A stretch of DNA of 14,651 bases, taken from assembly GCA_047612485.1 (NCBI GenBank), contig JBLGAT010000070.1, forward strand, positions 1 through 14,651. Reading direction: 5' to 3'. Source of the DNA: Sediminicola sp047612485 (GTDB lineage: Bacteria > Bacteroidota > Bacteroidia > Flavobacteriales > Flavobacteriaceae). Shown here piece after piece: positions 1 to 6,631 of the stretch (the stretch's first letter is position 1; each line of letters begins with the position of its first letter). Both the position numbers and the translations under genes were made by a program. The notes below the pieces were generated by a model. The model was not told where the DNA came from. It made no database searches and saw nothing but the letters and a program-made list of their open reading frames with translations.

Positions 1-739
1 TTTTTTAAAGGGGGATGGCACGTATATAGATATTCACGAAAAAGCAAGTATCCTAAGAAATGAAAATGGTGGCCCCTTTCGTATGGTTGGATCTATGAGG
101 GATGTCTCAGAAGCCAATCGGTATTTGAAAAAACTTCGGGATTCAGAAAAAAAATACAACGATCTTTTTCATTTGTCGCCACAACCTTCGTGGGTATACG
201 ATCTGGAGACCTTGCGTTTTATGGATGTGAATTCTGCGGCCATCGCGTGTTATGGCTATAGCAGGAAGGAGTTTATGGAGCTTACCCTTTCAGACATTTG
301 GCCAGTGGATGAAATAAAGCCATTAATGAAAGAGATCAATGATGTTCGCTCAGATACGGAGAGAATATTTAATGGGGCTTTCAAACATCGCAAGAAAAAT
401 GGGGTGGAGTTCGATGTCCGAATACATAGTAATCCAATCACATTTAAAGAGAGAACCTGTAGACAGGTTGTGGCCTTCGACATCTCGGAACTGACCAAGC
501 ATATTAAGACCATCGAATCCCAAAACACCAAGTTCAATAAGATAGCTTGGATGCAGAGCCATGTGCTCAGGGCACCATTGGTGAGGATGATGGGCCTCAC
601 CAATCTATTATTGGATCCTGATGAAAACAACGAAGGAGACAATGCATTTTTACTGCAAGGGATACGTAATTCTTCCAATGAAATTGATGAGATTTCAAGG
701 GAGATTGCAAAAATCACCAATGAATTAAAAACCAAATAA
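1..739 (+). CDS. Multi-PAS sensor protein with H-box but no ATPase domain, 5' end missing
   Basis: The reading frame is already open at base 2, so the gene starts outside the window; the ATG at 83 is internal. Residues are counted from the codon at 2-4 (245 visible). Residues 1-37 are the end of a PAS_3/PAC domain, with the typical GDGTYIDIHEKA strand and a closing RDVSE. Residues about 52-166 form a second PAS domain (SPQPSWVYD, then GYSRKEF, then AFDISE). A helical segment follows with a histidine-kinase dimerisation-like H-box, WMQSHVLRAPLVRMMG, whose histidine is residue 187 (bases 560-562). Only 58 residues follow, with no N, G1 or G2 box, so the catalytic ATP-binding domain is absent. 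The residue after the histidine is valine, not the usual acidic one. It probably senses a ligand or redox signal and passes phosphate or conformational information to the receiver gene 7 bases downstream. The sensed signal is unknown. Confidence 0.85.
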   Translation, partial: FLKGDGTYIDIHEKASILRNENGGPFRMVGSMRDVSEANRYLKKLRDSEKKYNDLFHLSPQPSWVYDLETLRFMDVNSAAIACYGYSRKEFMELTLSDIWPVDEIKPLMKEINDVRSDTERIFNGAFKHRKKNGVEFDVRIHSNPITFKERTCRQVVAFDISELTKHIKTIESQNTKFNKIAWMQSHVLRAPLVRMMGLTNLLLDPDENNEGDNAFLLQGIRNSSNEIDEISREIAKITNELKTK

Positions 740-746
740 CCTTAAA

Positions 747-1142
747 ATGAACAATAAAATTGTTCTTGTAGATGACGATCCCATCATACAATATGTGCAT
801 CTTCGGATTTTAAAAAAATATTCTCCCCAAGCTATAATGCAGTTCGAAGACGGCTCCGCAGCCCTTGATTATTTTGTAGGAAAGAAAGCGGAAGGATCTC
901 CCCATTTGGTGTTGTTGGATATCAATATGCCTATACTGGGGGGATGGGAATTTTTGGATGCCGTGTACCAACAAGGGTTAAGTGGTAATATGTCCGTAAT
1001 TATCTTGACCTCTTCCGTTGATATACTGGATATGGAAAGGGCAAAAATGTATAACAACATCGTCAATTTTGTGCAAAAACCTTTGACAGTAGAAAAGGTC
1101 AATTCTATTCCAATACTCTTGGAATATTTAGAGCAAGTTTGA
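747..1142 (+). CDS. Single-domain response regulator (CheY-like receiver)
   Basis: This 131-residue protein is one receiver domain with no output domain. The acidic pocket is D9-D11 (LVDDDP), the phosphoacceptor is D58 (LLDINMP), the switch hydroxyl is T88/S89 (ILTSS) and the conserved lysine is K111 (QKPL). The length is normal for a CheY-type protein. It starts 7 bases after the PAS/H-box gene and is almost certainly co-transcribed with it, which makes that protein its likely partner. Without a DNA-binding domain it must act by protein contact or as a relay to another histidine protein. There is no Shine-Dalgarno site, only an A-rich stretch before the ATG. Confidence 0.93.
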   Translation: MNNKIVLVDDDPIIQYVHLRILKKYSPQAIMQFEDGSAALDYFVGKKAEGSPHLVLLDINMPILGGWEFLDAVYQQGLSGNMSVIILTSSVDILDMERAKMYNNIVNFVQKPLTVEKVNSIPILLEYLEQV

Positions 1143-1278
1143 TATGAGTATTTCGTTTAGGTGAAGTGTAATTATTTTTAATAAATCTGCTCTTTTGTTT
1201 GGGGTATATAAACGAACTGGCATTGGATATTAGAATTTATATCTTTCTAGCATGAAAATATCAGTTACACAGAGCTAG

Positions 1279-1300
1279 CCCATATGAGTATTGATATGGG
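1279..1300. repeat. Perfect 7-bp inverted repeat (hairpin) in the gap after the response regulator
   Basis: CCCATAT at 1279-1285 pairs with ATATGGG at 1294-1300 around an 8-base loop; a flanking G-U pair would extend the RNA stem by one. No T-run follows on either strand, so it is not a classical intrinsic terminator. It could be a protein-binding palindrome or an RNA end structure. The rest of the 1143-1365 gap shows nothing else I can support. Confidence 0.4.
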
Positions 1301-1365
1301 TGATAAATGTGGAGTAGGTAAAATACAAGTGTGTCCTGATAAGGATTAGGGAAGAGACCTTGTGG

Positions 1366-1500
1366 TTAAAAGAAACCAAAGGCAGCCAATATTAAGCAAA
1401 AAATAACGGCTAATAATATGACTATCAATACCGCAACCATAATCCTGAGAAATCCGTTCAGGATTTTTATGCCTATGGTTAATTCGTTTTCCATTTCCAT
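1366..1500 (-). CDS. Putative 44-residue single-span membrane protein
   Basis: The frame encodes a short polar N-terminus (MEMENELTIGIKILNG) followed by about 25 strongly hydrophobic residues, ending in FGFF right before the stop, so it would be a one-helix membrane protein with almost no tail. An upstream ATG at 1548 would give 60 residues, but its leader is not signal-like. A promoter-like arrangement (TTG, 20 bases, TAATTTTA) lies at 1548-1518, which would put the transcript start below that ATG, and an AAAGG lies about 9 bases before the ATG at 1500. I recognise no family. The hydrophobic pattern with charges only at the N-terminus favours a real protein, but chance cannot be excluded for a frame this short. 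Confidence 0.45.
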   Translation of the reverse strand: MEMENELTIGIKILNGFLRIMVAVLIVILLAVIFCLILAAFGFF

Positions 1501-1517
1501 TTTATAAACCTTTGTCC

Positions 1518-1548
1518 TAAAATTACATAATAATTTGCTAATTTTCAA
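1518..1548 (-). promoter_or_regulatory. Candidate promoter for the 44-residue membrane protein
   Basis: On the minus strand a TTG (1548-1546) is followed after 20 bases by TAATTTTA (1525-1518). This resembles the Bacteroidota -33 TTG / -7 TAnnTTTG promoter with one mismatch in the -7 element. The implied transcript start is near 1512, giving a leader of roughly 12 bases to the ATG at 1500. Confidence 0.3.
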
Positions 1549-1604
1549 TCGAATCAGTGAAAATTTCGACTAAATACTGCGAATATATTATAAAATTTTT
1601 AAAA

Positions 1605-1621
1605 GCCTTTAATTTATAGGC
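1605..1621 (-). terminator. Weak candidate terminator at the end of the sugar porter gene
   Basis: On the minus strand GCCT and AGGC form a short 4-bp stem around the stop codon of the transporter, followed by TTTTAAAAATTTT. The stem is short and lies across the stop codon, so termination strength is doubtful. Confidence 0.25.
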
Positions 1622-2993
1622 CTGTGGCAGATTTCTCTTTTAAACTTTTTTTATCGTTGGTGAAAGTTTTCTCCAAATCTTCCAAGGATATCCCTTTTGT
1701 CTCCGGCATCATGAATATCACAAAAAATAATTGTAGGACCATCATAAAGGCAAAGAATATAAAAATGGGCCATGGATTGTCTTTAAAAACGCCATCGGTA
1801 CTATCCAAGAATATAGGGGTGATCAAAGTGATGACCGCTGCAAATACCCAATGTACCCCTGTGCCCCATGACTGTCCGTAAGCTCTAACCTTGTTGGGGA
1901 ATATTTCAGAAATGAACACCCAGATCACAGCTCCCTGTCCAATTGCATGCGAAGCAATAAAGGCACAAATAAAAATTAAGAGGAGCGTAGAGCTTGCCCC
2001 GGTATAAAAGCACCAACCCACCATGGATAAACTGACTATATATCCTACAGAACCTATTTTCATTAATTGTTTTCTCCCCAATCTATCGATCAATTGGATG
2101 CCGATAAGGGTAAAGATGAGGTTGATGATTCCGATGGAAATGGAATTGAAAAGGGATTCCTTTCCTCCCAATCCTGCCCTTTCCAATATTTCTGGGGCAT
2201 AGTACAACACAAAATTAATGCCCGATAATTGGTTGAAAAAAGCAATCAGAAAGGCCAACATCAAAGGTTTTTTGTATTTCCCTTCAAAGAGTCCCGCCTT
2301 CTCGGTTTTGACGCCAATTGAATTTTTTATTTCCTCCAGTTTTACCAAGGCCTGTGCCTTGTCAGAGATATAAGTGAGCATTTTTAGGGCCCCAGCCTCG
2401 TCTTTTTTGTTAAGAACAAGCCATCTTGGGCTATTGGGCACTTGTAAGACCATGACTGAATAAATTACTGCTGGGATGGCCTCGACCCCCAACATCCAGC
2501 GCCAATCGTTGATGCCATCAAATCCTTTAAGCAGGTAGTTGGAAATAAAGGCAATGAAAATACCAAAGACTATGTTGAATTGGTACAGGGCCCCTAATTT
2601 TCCTCGATTCTGTGGGGTTGAAATTTCGGATATATAAATGGGTGCCGCTACGGATGAAGCGCCGACACCTAATCCTCCAATAAGCCTAAAGAAAGAAAAT
2701 ACATAAGGGTCTGTGGCTACGGCAGATCCCATAGCAGATATGAAATATAGGATTCCAATCCAAAACAAGGTTTTTTTCCTTCCTAAAAGGTCACAGGGAA
2801 TACCTCCAAAAAGAGACCCCAAAACCGTGCCCCAAAGGGCCATGGACATGATAAAGGTACCATGGAACCATGGCGAGGTTTGCCAAAGCTCTTTTATGGG
2901 CAAATTGGCACCACTGATAACAACGGTGTCAAATCCAAATAAAAATCCTGCTAATGCTGCAGTAAGGGAAATCCTGAGAATGCGATTGTTCAT
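1614..2993 (-). CDS. Sugar:proton symporter, MFS sugar porter family
   Basis: A 459-residue, 12-helix inner-membrane transporter of the sugar porter family (XylE/GLUT type), expected to import a hexose or pentose with protons. The signatures appear in order: FGFD with the putative proton-coupling Asp22 (XylE D27), GRKKT after helix 2, RLIGGLGVG in helix 4, PNSPRWL before the central loop, NQLSGINFVLYY in helix 7, DRLGRK after helix 8, WVFISEIFP in helix 10, and PETKG after helix 12. The helix 7 motif has Asn254 where XylE and GLUTs usually have the first Gln of a QQ pair; Gln255 and Asn260 are kept. An ATG at 3020 would add 9 residues, but it lies inside a TATGTTTA promoter-like element, so I prefer the ATG at 2993. 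The gene stands alone downstream of waaA; the substrate cannot be read from context. Confidence 0.93.
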   Translation of the reverse strand: MNNRILRISLTAALAGFLFGFDTVVISGANLPIKELWQTSPWFHGTFIMSMALWGTVLGSLFGGIPCDLLGRKKTLFWIGILYFISAMGSAVATDPYVFSFFRLIGGLGVGASSVAAPIYISEISTPQNRGKLGALYQFNIVFGIFIAFISNYLLKGFDGINDWRWMLGVEAIPAVIYSVMVLQVPNSPRWLVLNKKDEAGALKMLTYISDKAQALVKLEEIKNSIGVKTEKAGLFEGKYKKPLMLAFLIAFFNQLSGINFVLYYAPEILERAGLGGKESLFNSISIGIINLIFTLIGIQLIDRLGRKQLMKIGSVGYIVSLSMVGWCFYTGASSTLLLIFICAFIASHAIGQGAVIWVFISEIFPNKVRAYGQSWGTGVHWVFAAVITLITPIFLDSTDGVFKDNPWPIFIFFAFMMVLQLFFVIFMMPETKGISLEDLEKTFTNDKKSLKEKSATGL

Positions 2994-3013
2994 AATGGGT
3001 TGGTCAAAGCATG

Positions 3014-3021
3014 TAAACATA
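3014..3021 (-). promoter_or_regulatory. Candidate -7 element upstream of the sugar porter
   Basis: TATGTTTA on the minus strand matches TAnnTTTG at all but the last base and lies 20 bases before the preferred ATG. It overlaps the alternative upstream ATG at 3020, which argues against that start. I found no well-spaced -33 TTG. Confidence 0.25.
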
Positions 3022-3068
3022 CTAAAAAAACAATGGGGATATAAATAATCAGTATGAATTAATTGAAG

Positions 3069-3086
3069 TCCAATCTGGATATTGGA
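3069..3086 (-). terminator. Small hairpin after waaA
   Basis: TCCAAT and ATTGGA form a perfect 6-bp stem with a 6-base loop, 6 bases past the waaA stop. There is no strong T-run after it on the minus strand, so it is at best a weak terminator or an RNA end-stabilising structure between waaA and the transporter. Confidence 0.25.
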
Positions 3087-3092
3087 ACGCTC

Positions 3093-4346
3093 TTATTTGG
3101 AGTTTAAGGACTGGAGTAAAGATGCTATATGATCTAGTATTTTGAGGCTGGCTCCCTTGTTTTGGGCGATATAGTTCGCGTTGATCTTTCCCGTTGTTTT
3201 TCTAAACACAGGGTTTTGTAACAATTCATGCAATATTGTTTGTAATCCCAAGGTATCGGTTACGGGAAGCACCCCTTTAAGGGCGACCAGATCCTCGGCC
3301 TCTTTAAAGCCTTTGTATTGTGGACCAATAAGTACCGGGATTCCGAAAACAGCTGGCTCAAGGGTATTGTGGAGGCCGGTGGCGAACCCACCGCCTACAT
3401 AGGCCATATCGGCATAACTGTATATTTTGGTGAGAAGGCCAACGGTGTCAATGATCAGAACTTCGGCATCGGTTATGTCGGTTTGGTCCAATTCGGAATA
3501 CAGCACTGTTTTTTTGGTGATGCCTGATTTAAACCTTTGAACATGGGCTTCCTTGATATTATGGGGCGCTATTGCGAATTTCATCTGTAGATTTGGGGTA
3601 TTGATATAGTCCAGTAGGATGGCCTCATCCTCTGGCCAGGTACTGCCCGCCACCAGGCATGGGTGTCCCTGTTTGAACGCCGACATAAATTCCAGCGAAT
3701 TGTCCCGTTCCAAGATTTCCGACACCCTGTCCAGCCTGGTGTCCCCAGCGATGGTAGTATTGTGGATATCGATCGATTGGAGCAGGTCTTGGGAGTTGTT
3801 GTCCTGGACAAAAATATGGGAGAATGTGCGAAGGCTTTTCCTCATAAAACCACCAAAGCTCTTAAAGAAAATCTGTCTCTTTTTGAAAATTGCGGAAATC
3901 AAAAGGGTGGGGACCTGCTGCCTGTTCAGTTCCCATAAATAGTTGGGCCAAATTTCATACTTCACAAAAATGGCGAGCCTTGGCCGTGCCAAGGCCATAA
4001 ATTTCTCGGCATTTTTTTTCGTATCCAAGGGCAAGTAGAGCACTAGATCGGCAACGGTTGTATTTTTTTTGACCTCATAGCCCGAGGGGGAGAAAAACGT
4101 CACCAAAATTTTAAAATCGGGATATGTGATTTTCAACTTTTCAATGATGGGCAGCCCCTGTTCAAATTCGCCCAAAGAGGCGGTATGGATCCATATGATC
4201 TTGTCTTGGTCGGAGATCTCTTGTTGTAGTTGGGAGAAGACATTTTTTCTACCATCTACAAACAATTTTAGTTTGGGACTAAAATTGGCTGCCAATTTTA
4301 GGACGAAGGACGCTACTAGTACTGCTAAATTATATAGAAATAACAC
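3093..4346 (-). CDS. waaA: 3-deoxy-D-manno-octulosonic acid (Kdo) transferase
   Basis: WaaA (KdtA, family GT30) transfers Kdo from CMP-Kdo to lipid IVA, the first core step of lipopolysaccharide synthesis on the inner face of the inner membrane. The 417-residue length is normal. Residues 1-20 form the N-terminal membrane anchor (LYNLAVLVASFVLK). The SLGE motif supplies the catalytic Glu60. Further family motifs are VKYEIWPN (128-135), GDTRLDR (201-207), GSTWPEDE (234-241) and the C-terminal donor-site block GLHNTLEPAVFGIPVLIGP (324-342). The start codon is GTG at 4346-4344; the frame stays open upstream but has no ATG there, and the anchor begins right at the GTG. The gene is divergent from the sugar aminotransferase gene with only 94 bases between the starts, which supports a shared role in envelope glycans. 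Confidence 0.95.
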   Translation of the reverse strand: MLFLYNLAVLVASFVLKLAANFSPKLKLFVDGRKNVFSQLQQEISDQDKIIWIHTASLGEFEQGLPIIEKLKITYPDFKILVTFFSPSGYEVKKNTTVADLVLYLPLDTKKNAEKFMALARPRLAIFVKYEIWPNYLWELNRQQVPTLLISAIFKKRQIFFKSFGGFMRKSLRTFSHIFVQDNNSQDLLQSIDIHNTTIAGDTRLDRVSEILERDNSLEFMSAFKQGHPCLVAGSTWPEDEAILLDYINTPNLQMKFAIAPHNIKEAHVQRFKSGITKKTVLYSELDQTDITDAEVLIIDTVGLLTKIYSYADMAYVGGGFATGLHNTLEPAVFGIPVLIGPQYKGFKEAEDLVALKGVLPVTDTLGLQTILHELLQNPVFRKTTGKINANYIAQNKGASLKILDHIASLLQSLNSK

Positions 4347-4406
4347 TCGAAAATCGTTTCGCGCTAAATTACGATTCTTTACAAGGATACCTTGGCTTCA
4401 GTTCCT

Positions 4407-4414
4407 TATTTTTG
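4407..4414 (+). promoter_or_regulatory. Candidate -7 promoter element for the aminotransferase-epimerase operon
   Basis: TATTTTTG matches the Bacteroidota TAnnTTTG element exactly and lies in the divergent intergenic region. The implied start of transcription is about 20 bases before the ATG at 4441. The nearest upstream TTG (4392-4394) leaves a spacer of only 12 bases, so the -33 box is poor. Confidence 0.4.
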
Positions 4415-4440
4415 TATTATTGTTTATATAAATATTGAAG

Positions 4441-5595
4441 ATGAAGAAAATACAAATGGTAGACCTTAACGGGCAATACCAGTCGATTAAAGAACAGATC
4501 AATTCATCCATAACCCAAATTCTAGAAACCACAGCTTTTATAAACGGACCTGAGGTTCATGCCTTTCAAAAGGAGCTTGAAACCTATTTGGGAGTAAAAC
4601 ATGTCATTCCTTGTGCCAATGGTACGGACGCCCTGCAGATTGCTATGATGGGCTTGGGCTTGGAACAGGGGGATGAGGTGATCACTGCAGATTTTACTTT
4701 TGCCGCCACTGTAGAGGTTATAGCCTTATTAAAGCTTACCCCGGTATTGGTGGACGTTGATCCAGATACATTCAATATAGATCCCGAAGCCTTGGAAAAG
4801 GCGATTACCCCGAAAACAAAAGCCATCGTTCCAGTACATCTTTTTGGCCAATGTGCCAATATGGATGTGATCATGGCAATAGCCGAAAAGCACAACTTAT
4901 TCGTCATAGAAGATAATGCCCAGGCCATTGGGGCTACCCATACCTCGTCAGACGGGAAGAAGGTGAAGGCAGGATCTATTGGACATGTTGCAGCTACCTC
5001 TTTCTTTCCATCTAAGAACTTAGGTTGTTACGGGGATGGTGGTGCCATTTTTACCAATGATGATGAACTGGCGCATACCTTGAGGGGTATTGTAAACCAC
5101 GGTATGTATGAGCGCTACCACCACGATGTGGTAGGGGTCAATTCCAGATTGGATTCCATACAGGCCGCTGTGCTCAGGGCAAAACTGCCCAATTTGGATA
5201 CCTACAATAGCAAAAGACGAAATGCCGCAAGAAGGTATTCAAAAGCTTTGCAAGGACATAAAAACATAAGGGTCCCCAAAACGGTCAACGGCTGTGAAGG
5301 AATCTGCGATACCTGTGATTGTCATGTTTTCCATCAATATACCTTGCGAATTATGAACGGGCAAAGAGATGCCTTGGTACAGCATTTAAGTGAAAAAGGA
5401 ATTCCATGTGGGGTTTATTACCCCATTCCCTTGCACCGTCAAAAGGCGTACTTGGATGAGCGTTACAAGGAGGCAGATTTTCCGGTGACCAACCAGTTAG
5501 TGAAAGAAGTTATTTCCTTGCCCATGCATACCGAGCTGGACGAAGAGCAGATCGATTTTATCACACAGACAATTATAAAGTTCATAAACGATTAA
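4441..5595 (+). CDS. DegT/DnrJ/EryC1/StrS-family sugar aminotransferase with a cysteine cluster
   Basis: This 384-residue PLP enzyme of the WecE/WbpE/ArnB fold is expected to transfer an amino group from glutamate to a keto group of a nucleotide sugar in the cytoplasm. Visible motifs are the GTDAL phosphate-binding turn, ADFTFAATVE, EDNAQAIGA with Asp158 for the PLP ring nitrogen, and SFFPSKNLGCYGDGG with Lys192 as the Schiff-base lysine. C-terminal substrate-loop motifs include HVFHQYTLRI and YYPIPLH. Just before HVFHQYTLRI is an extra segment, C285-x3-C289-x2-C292-x-C294, not part of the core family motifs. A TTG two codons upstream is possible, but the ATG at 4441 gives the natural MKKIQMVDL start. 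galE follows after 5 bases. The exact sugar is unknown: WbpE-like sequence suggests a 3-keto uronate sugar, but the required partner dehydrogenase is not in the window. Confidence 0.92.
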   Translation: MKKIQMVDLNGQYQSIKEQINSSITQILETTAFINGPEVHAFQKELETYLGVKHVIPCANGTDALQIAMMGLGLEQGDEVITADFTFAATVEVIALLKLTPVLVDVDPDTFNIDPEALEKAITPKTKAIVPVHLFGQCANMDVIMAIAEKHNLFVIEDNAQAIGATHTSSDGKKVKAGSIGHVAATSFFPSKNLGCYGDGGAIFTNDDELAHTLRGIVNHGMYERYHHDVVGVNSRLDSIQAAVLRAKLPNLDTYNSKRRNAARRYSKALQGHKNIRVPKTVNGCEGICDTCDCHVFHQYTLRIMNGQRDALVQHLSEKGIPCGVYYPIPLHRQKAYLDERYKEADFPVTNQLVKEVISLPMHTELDEEQIDFITQTIIKFIND

Positions 5596-5600
5596 ATAAA

Positions 5601-6620
5601 ATGAAGATACTCGTTACGGGAGGGCTTGGGTTTATAGGTTCGCATACAGTAGTAGAATTACAAAATAAAGGTTTCGAGGTTGTCATCATTGATGACCTTT
5701 CCAATTCCTCTCAAGATGTATTGGGACGTATTACTTCCATCACCGGAAAAGAACCGGTTTTTGAAAAATTGGATCTTAGGGAAAAAGGAAAAGTGACCAA
5801 TTTTTTTAAAAGACACCAGGATGTCCAGGGAGTGATCCATTTTGCGGCCTCCAAAGCGGTTGGTGAAAGTGTGAATAAGCCTCTGCTCTATTACGAGAAC
5901 AATATCAATACCTTGGTGTATATCCTTCAAGAAATTACCCAAAAAGAAAAGGTGGGCTTCATTTTCAGCTCTTCCTGTACGGTATATGGACAGGCGGACA
6001 CCATGCCCATTACGGAAGATGCTCCGGTAAAACCAGCGGAATCCCCTTATGGGAATACAAAACAGATAGGGGAGGAGATCATTATGGATACCTGTAAAGT
6101 GACCAGTGGTCTAAATGCTATTTCGTTGCGGTATTTTAATCCAATGGGCGCCCACCCATCGGCCGCCATTGGGGAATTGCCCATTGGAGTGCCACAAAAT
6201 TTGGTACCCTTTATTACACAGACGGGCGTGGGATTGCGAAAAGAACTATCGGTCTTTGGGGATGATTATCCGACTTCTGATGGTACCTGTGTCCGGGATT
6301 ATATCCATGTAGTGGATCTTGCCAAGGCGCATGTGGTGTCATTGGAAAGACTTCTCGAAGGAAAAAACAAGGAAAACTATGAAGTCTTCAATGTGGGCAC
6401 AGGAACCGGTAGTACGGTATTGGAGGTCATCAATAGTTTTGAGAAAGTTTCCGGAAAAAAGTTGAACTACAAAATTGTGGACCGCAGGGCTGGCGATATT
6501 ACAGCGGCATATGCAGACACCACCAAAGCCAATAATATACTGGGATGGAAAGCAGAATCCACTCTGGATGAAGCCATGAAATCTGCCTGGGATTGGGAAC
6601 TAAAAGTTAGAAGTAAATAG
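5601..6620 (+). CDS. galE: UDP-glucose/UDP-N-acetylglucosamine 4-epimerase
   Basis: A 339-residue short-chain dehydrogenase-type epimerase that interconverts UDP-hexoses at C4 using tightly bound NAD. The NAD-binding motif is TGGLGFIG (residues 6-13), followed by DDLSN. The catalytic triad is Ser125 (FSSSCTVYG), Tyr150 and Lys154 (SPYGNTK). Length matches E. coli GalE (338). At the substrate-gate position (Tyr299 in E. coli, Cys307 in human GALE) this protein has Ala303 in ITAAYAD. A small residue there is associated with acceptance of UDP-GlcNAc/GalNAc, so dual specificity is a reasonable inference. It starts 5 bases after the aminotransferase stop and 11 bases before the next gene, so it is inside an operon and probably feeds surface-polysaccharide synthesis. 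Confidence 0.95.
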   Translation: MKILVTGGLGFIGSHTVVELQNKGFEVVIIDDLSNSSQDVLGRITSITGKEPVFEKLDLREKGKVTNFFKRHQDVQGVIHFAASKAVGESVNKPLLYYENNINTLVYILQEITQKEKVGFIFSSSCTVYGQADTMPITEDAPVKPAESPYGNTKQIGEEIIMDTCKVTSGLNAISLRYFNPMGAHPSAAIGELPIGVPQNLVPFITQTGVGLRKELSVFGDDYPTSDGTCVRDYIHVVDLAKAHVVSLERLLEGKNKENYEVFNVGTGTGSTVLEVINSFEKVSGKKLNYKIVDRRAGDITAAYADTTKANNILGWKAESTLDEAMKSAWDWELKVRSK

Positions 6621-6631
6621 CACTATATAAT

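Noticed and set aside
256..735. 159-codon open frame on the minus strand across the PAS gene
   Set aside because: It lies entirely antisense to a convincing PAS/H-box coding region and has no recognisable protein features.
1284..1349. 21-codon plus-strand frame in the gap after the response regulator
   Set aside because: It is too short, has no promoter or ribosome site, and its start lies inside the 1279-1300 hairpin.
3619..3942. 107-codon plus-strand frame inside waaA
   Set aside because: It is a shadow frame; the WaaA motifs are all on the minus strand with normal family length.
4435..4440. TTG start two codons before the aminotransferase ATG
   Set aside because: The ATG at 4441 gives the natural start and there is no signal favouring TTG.
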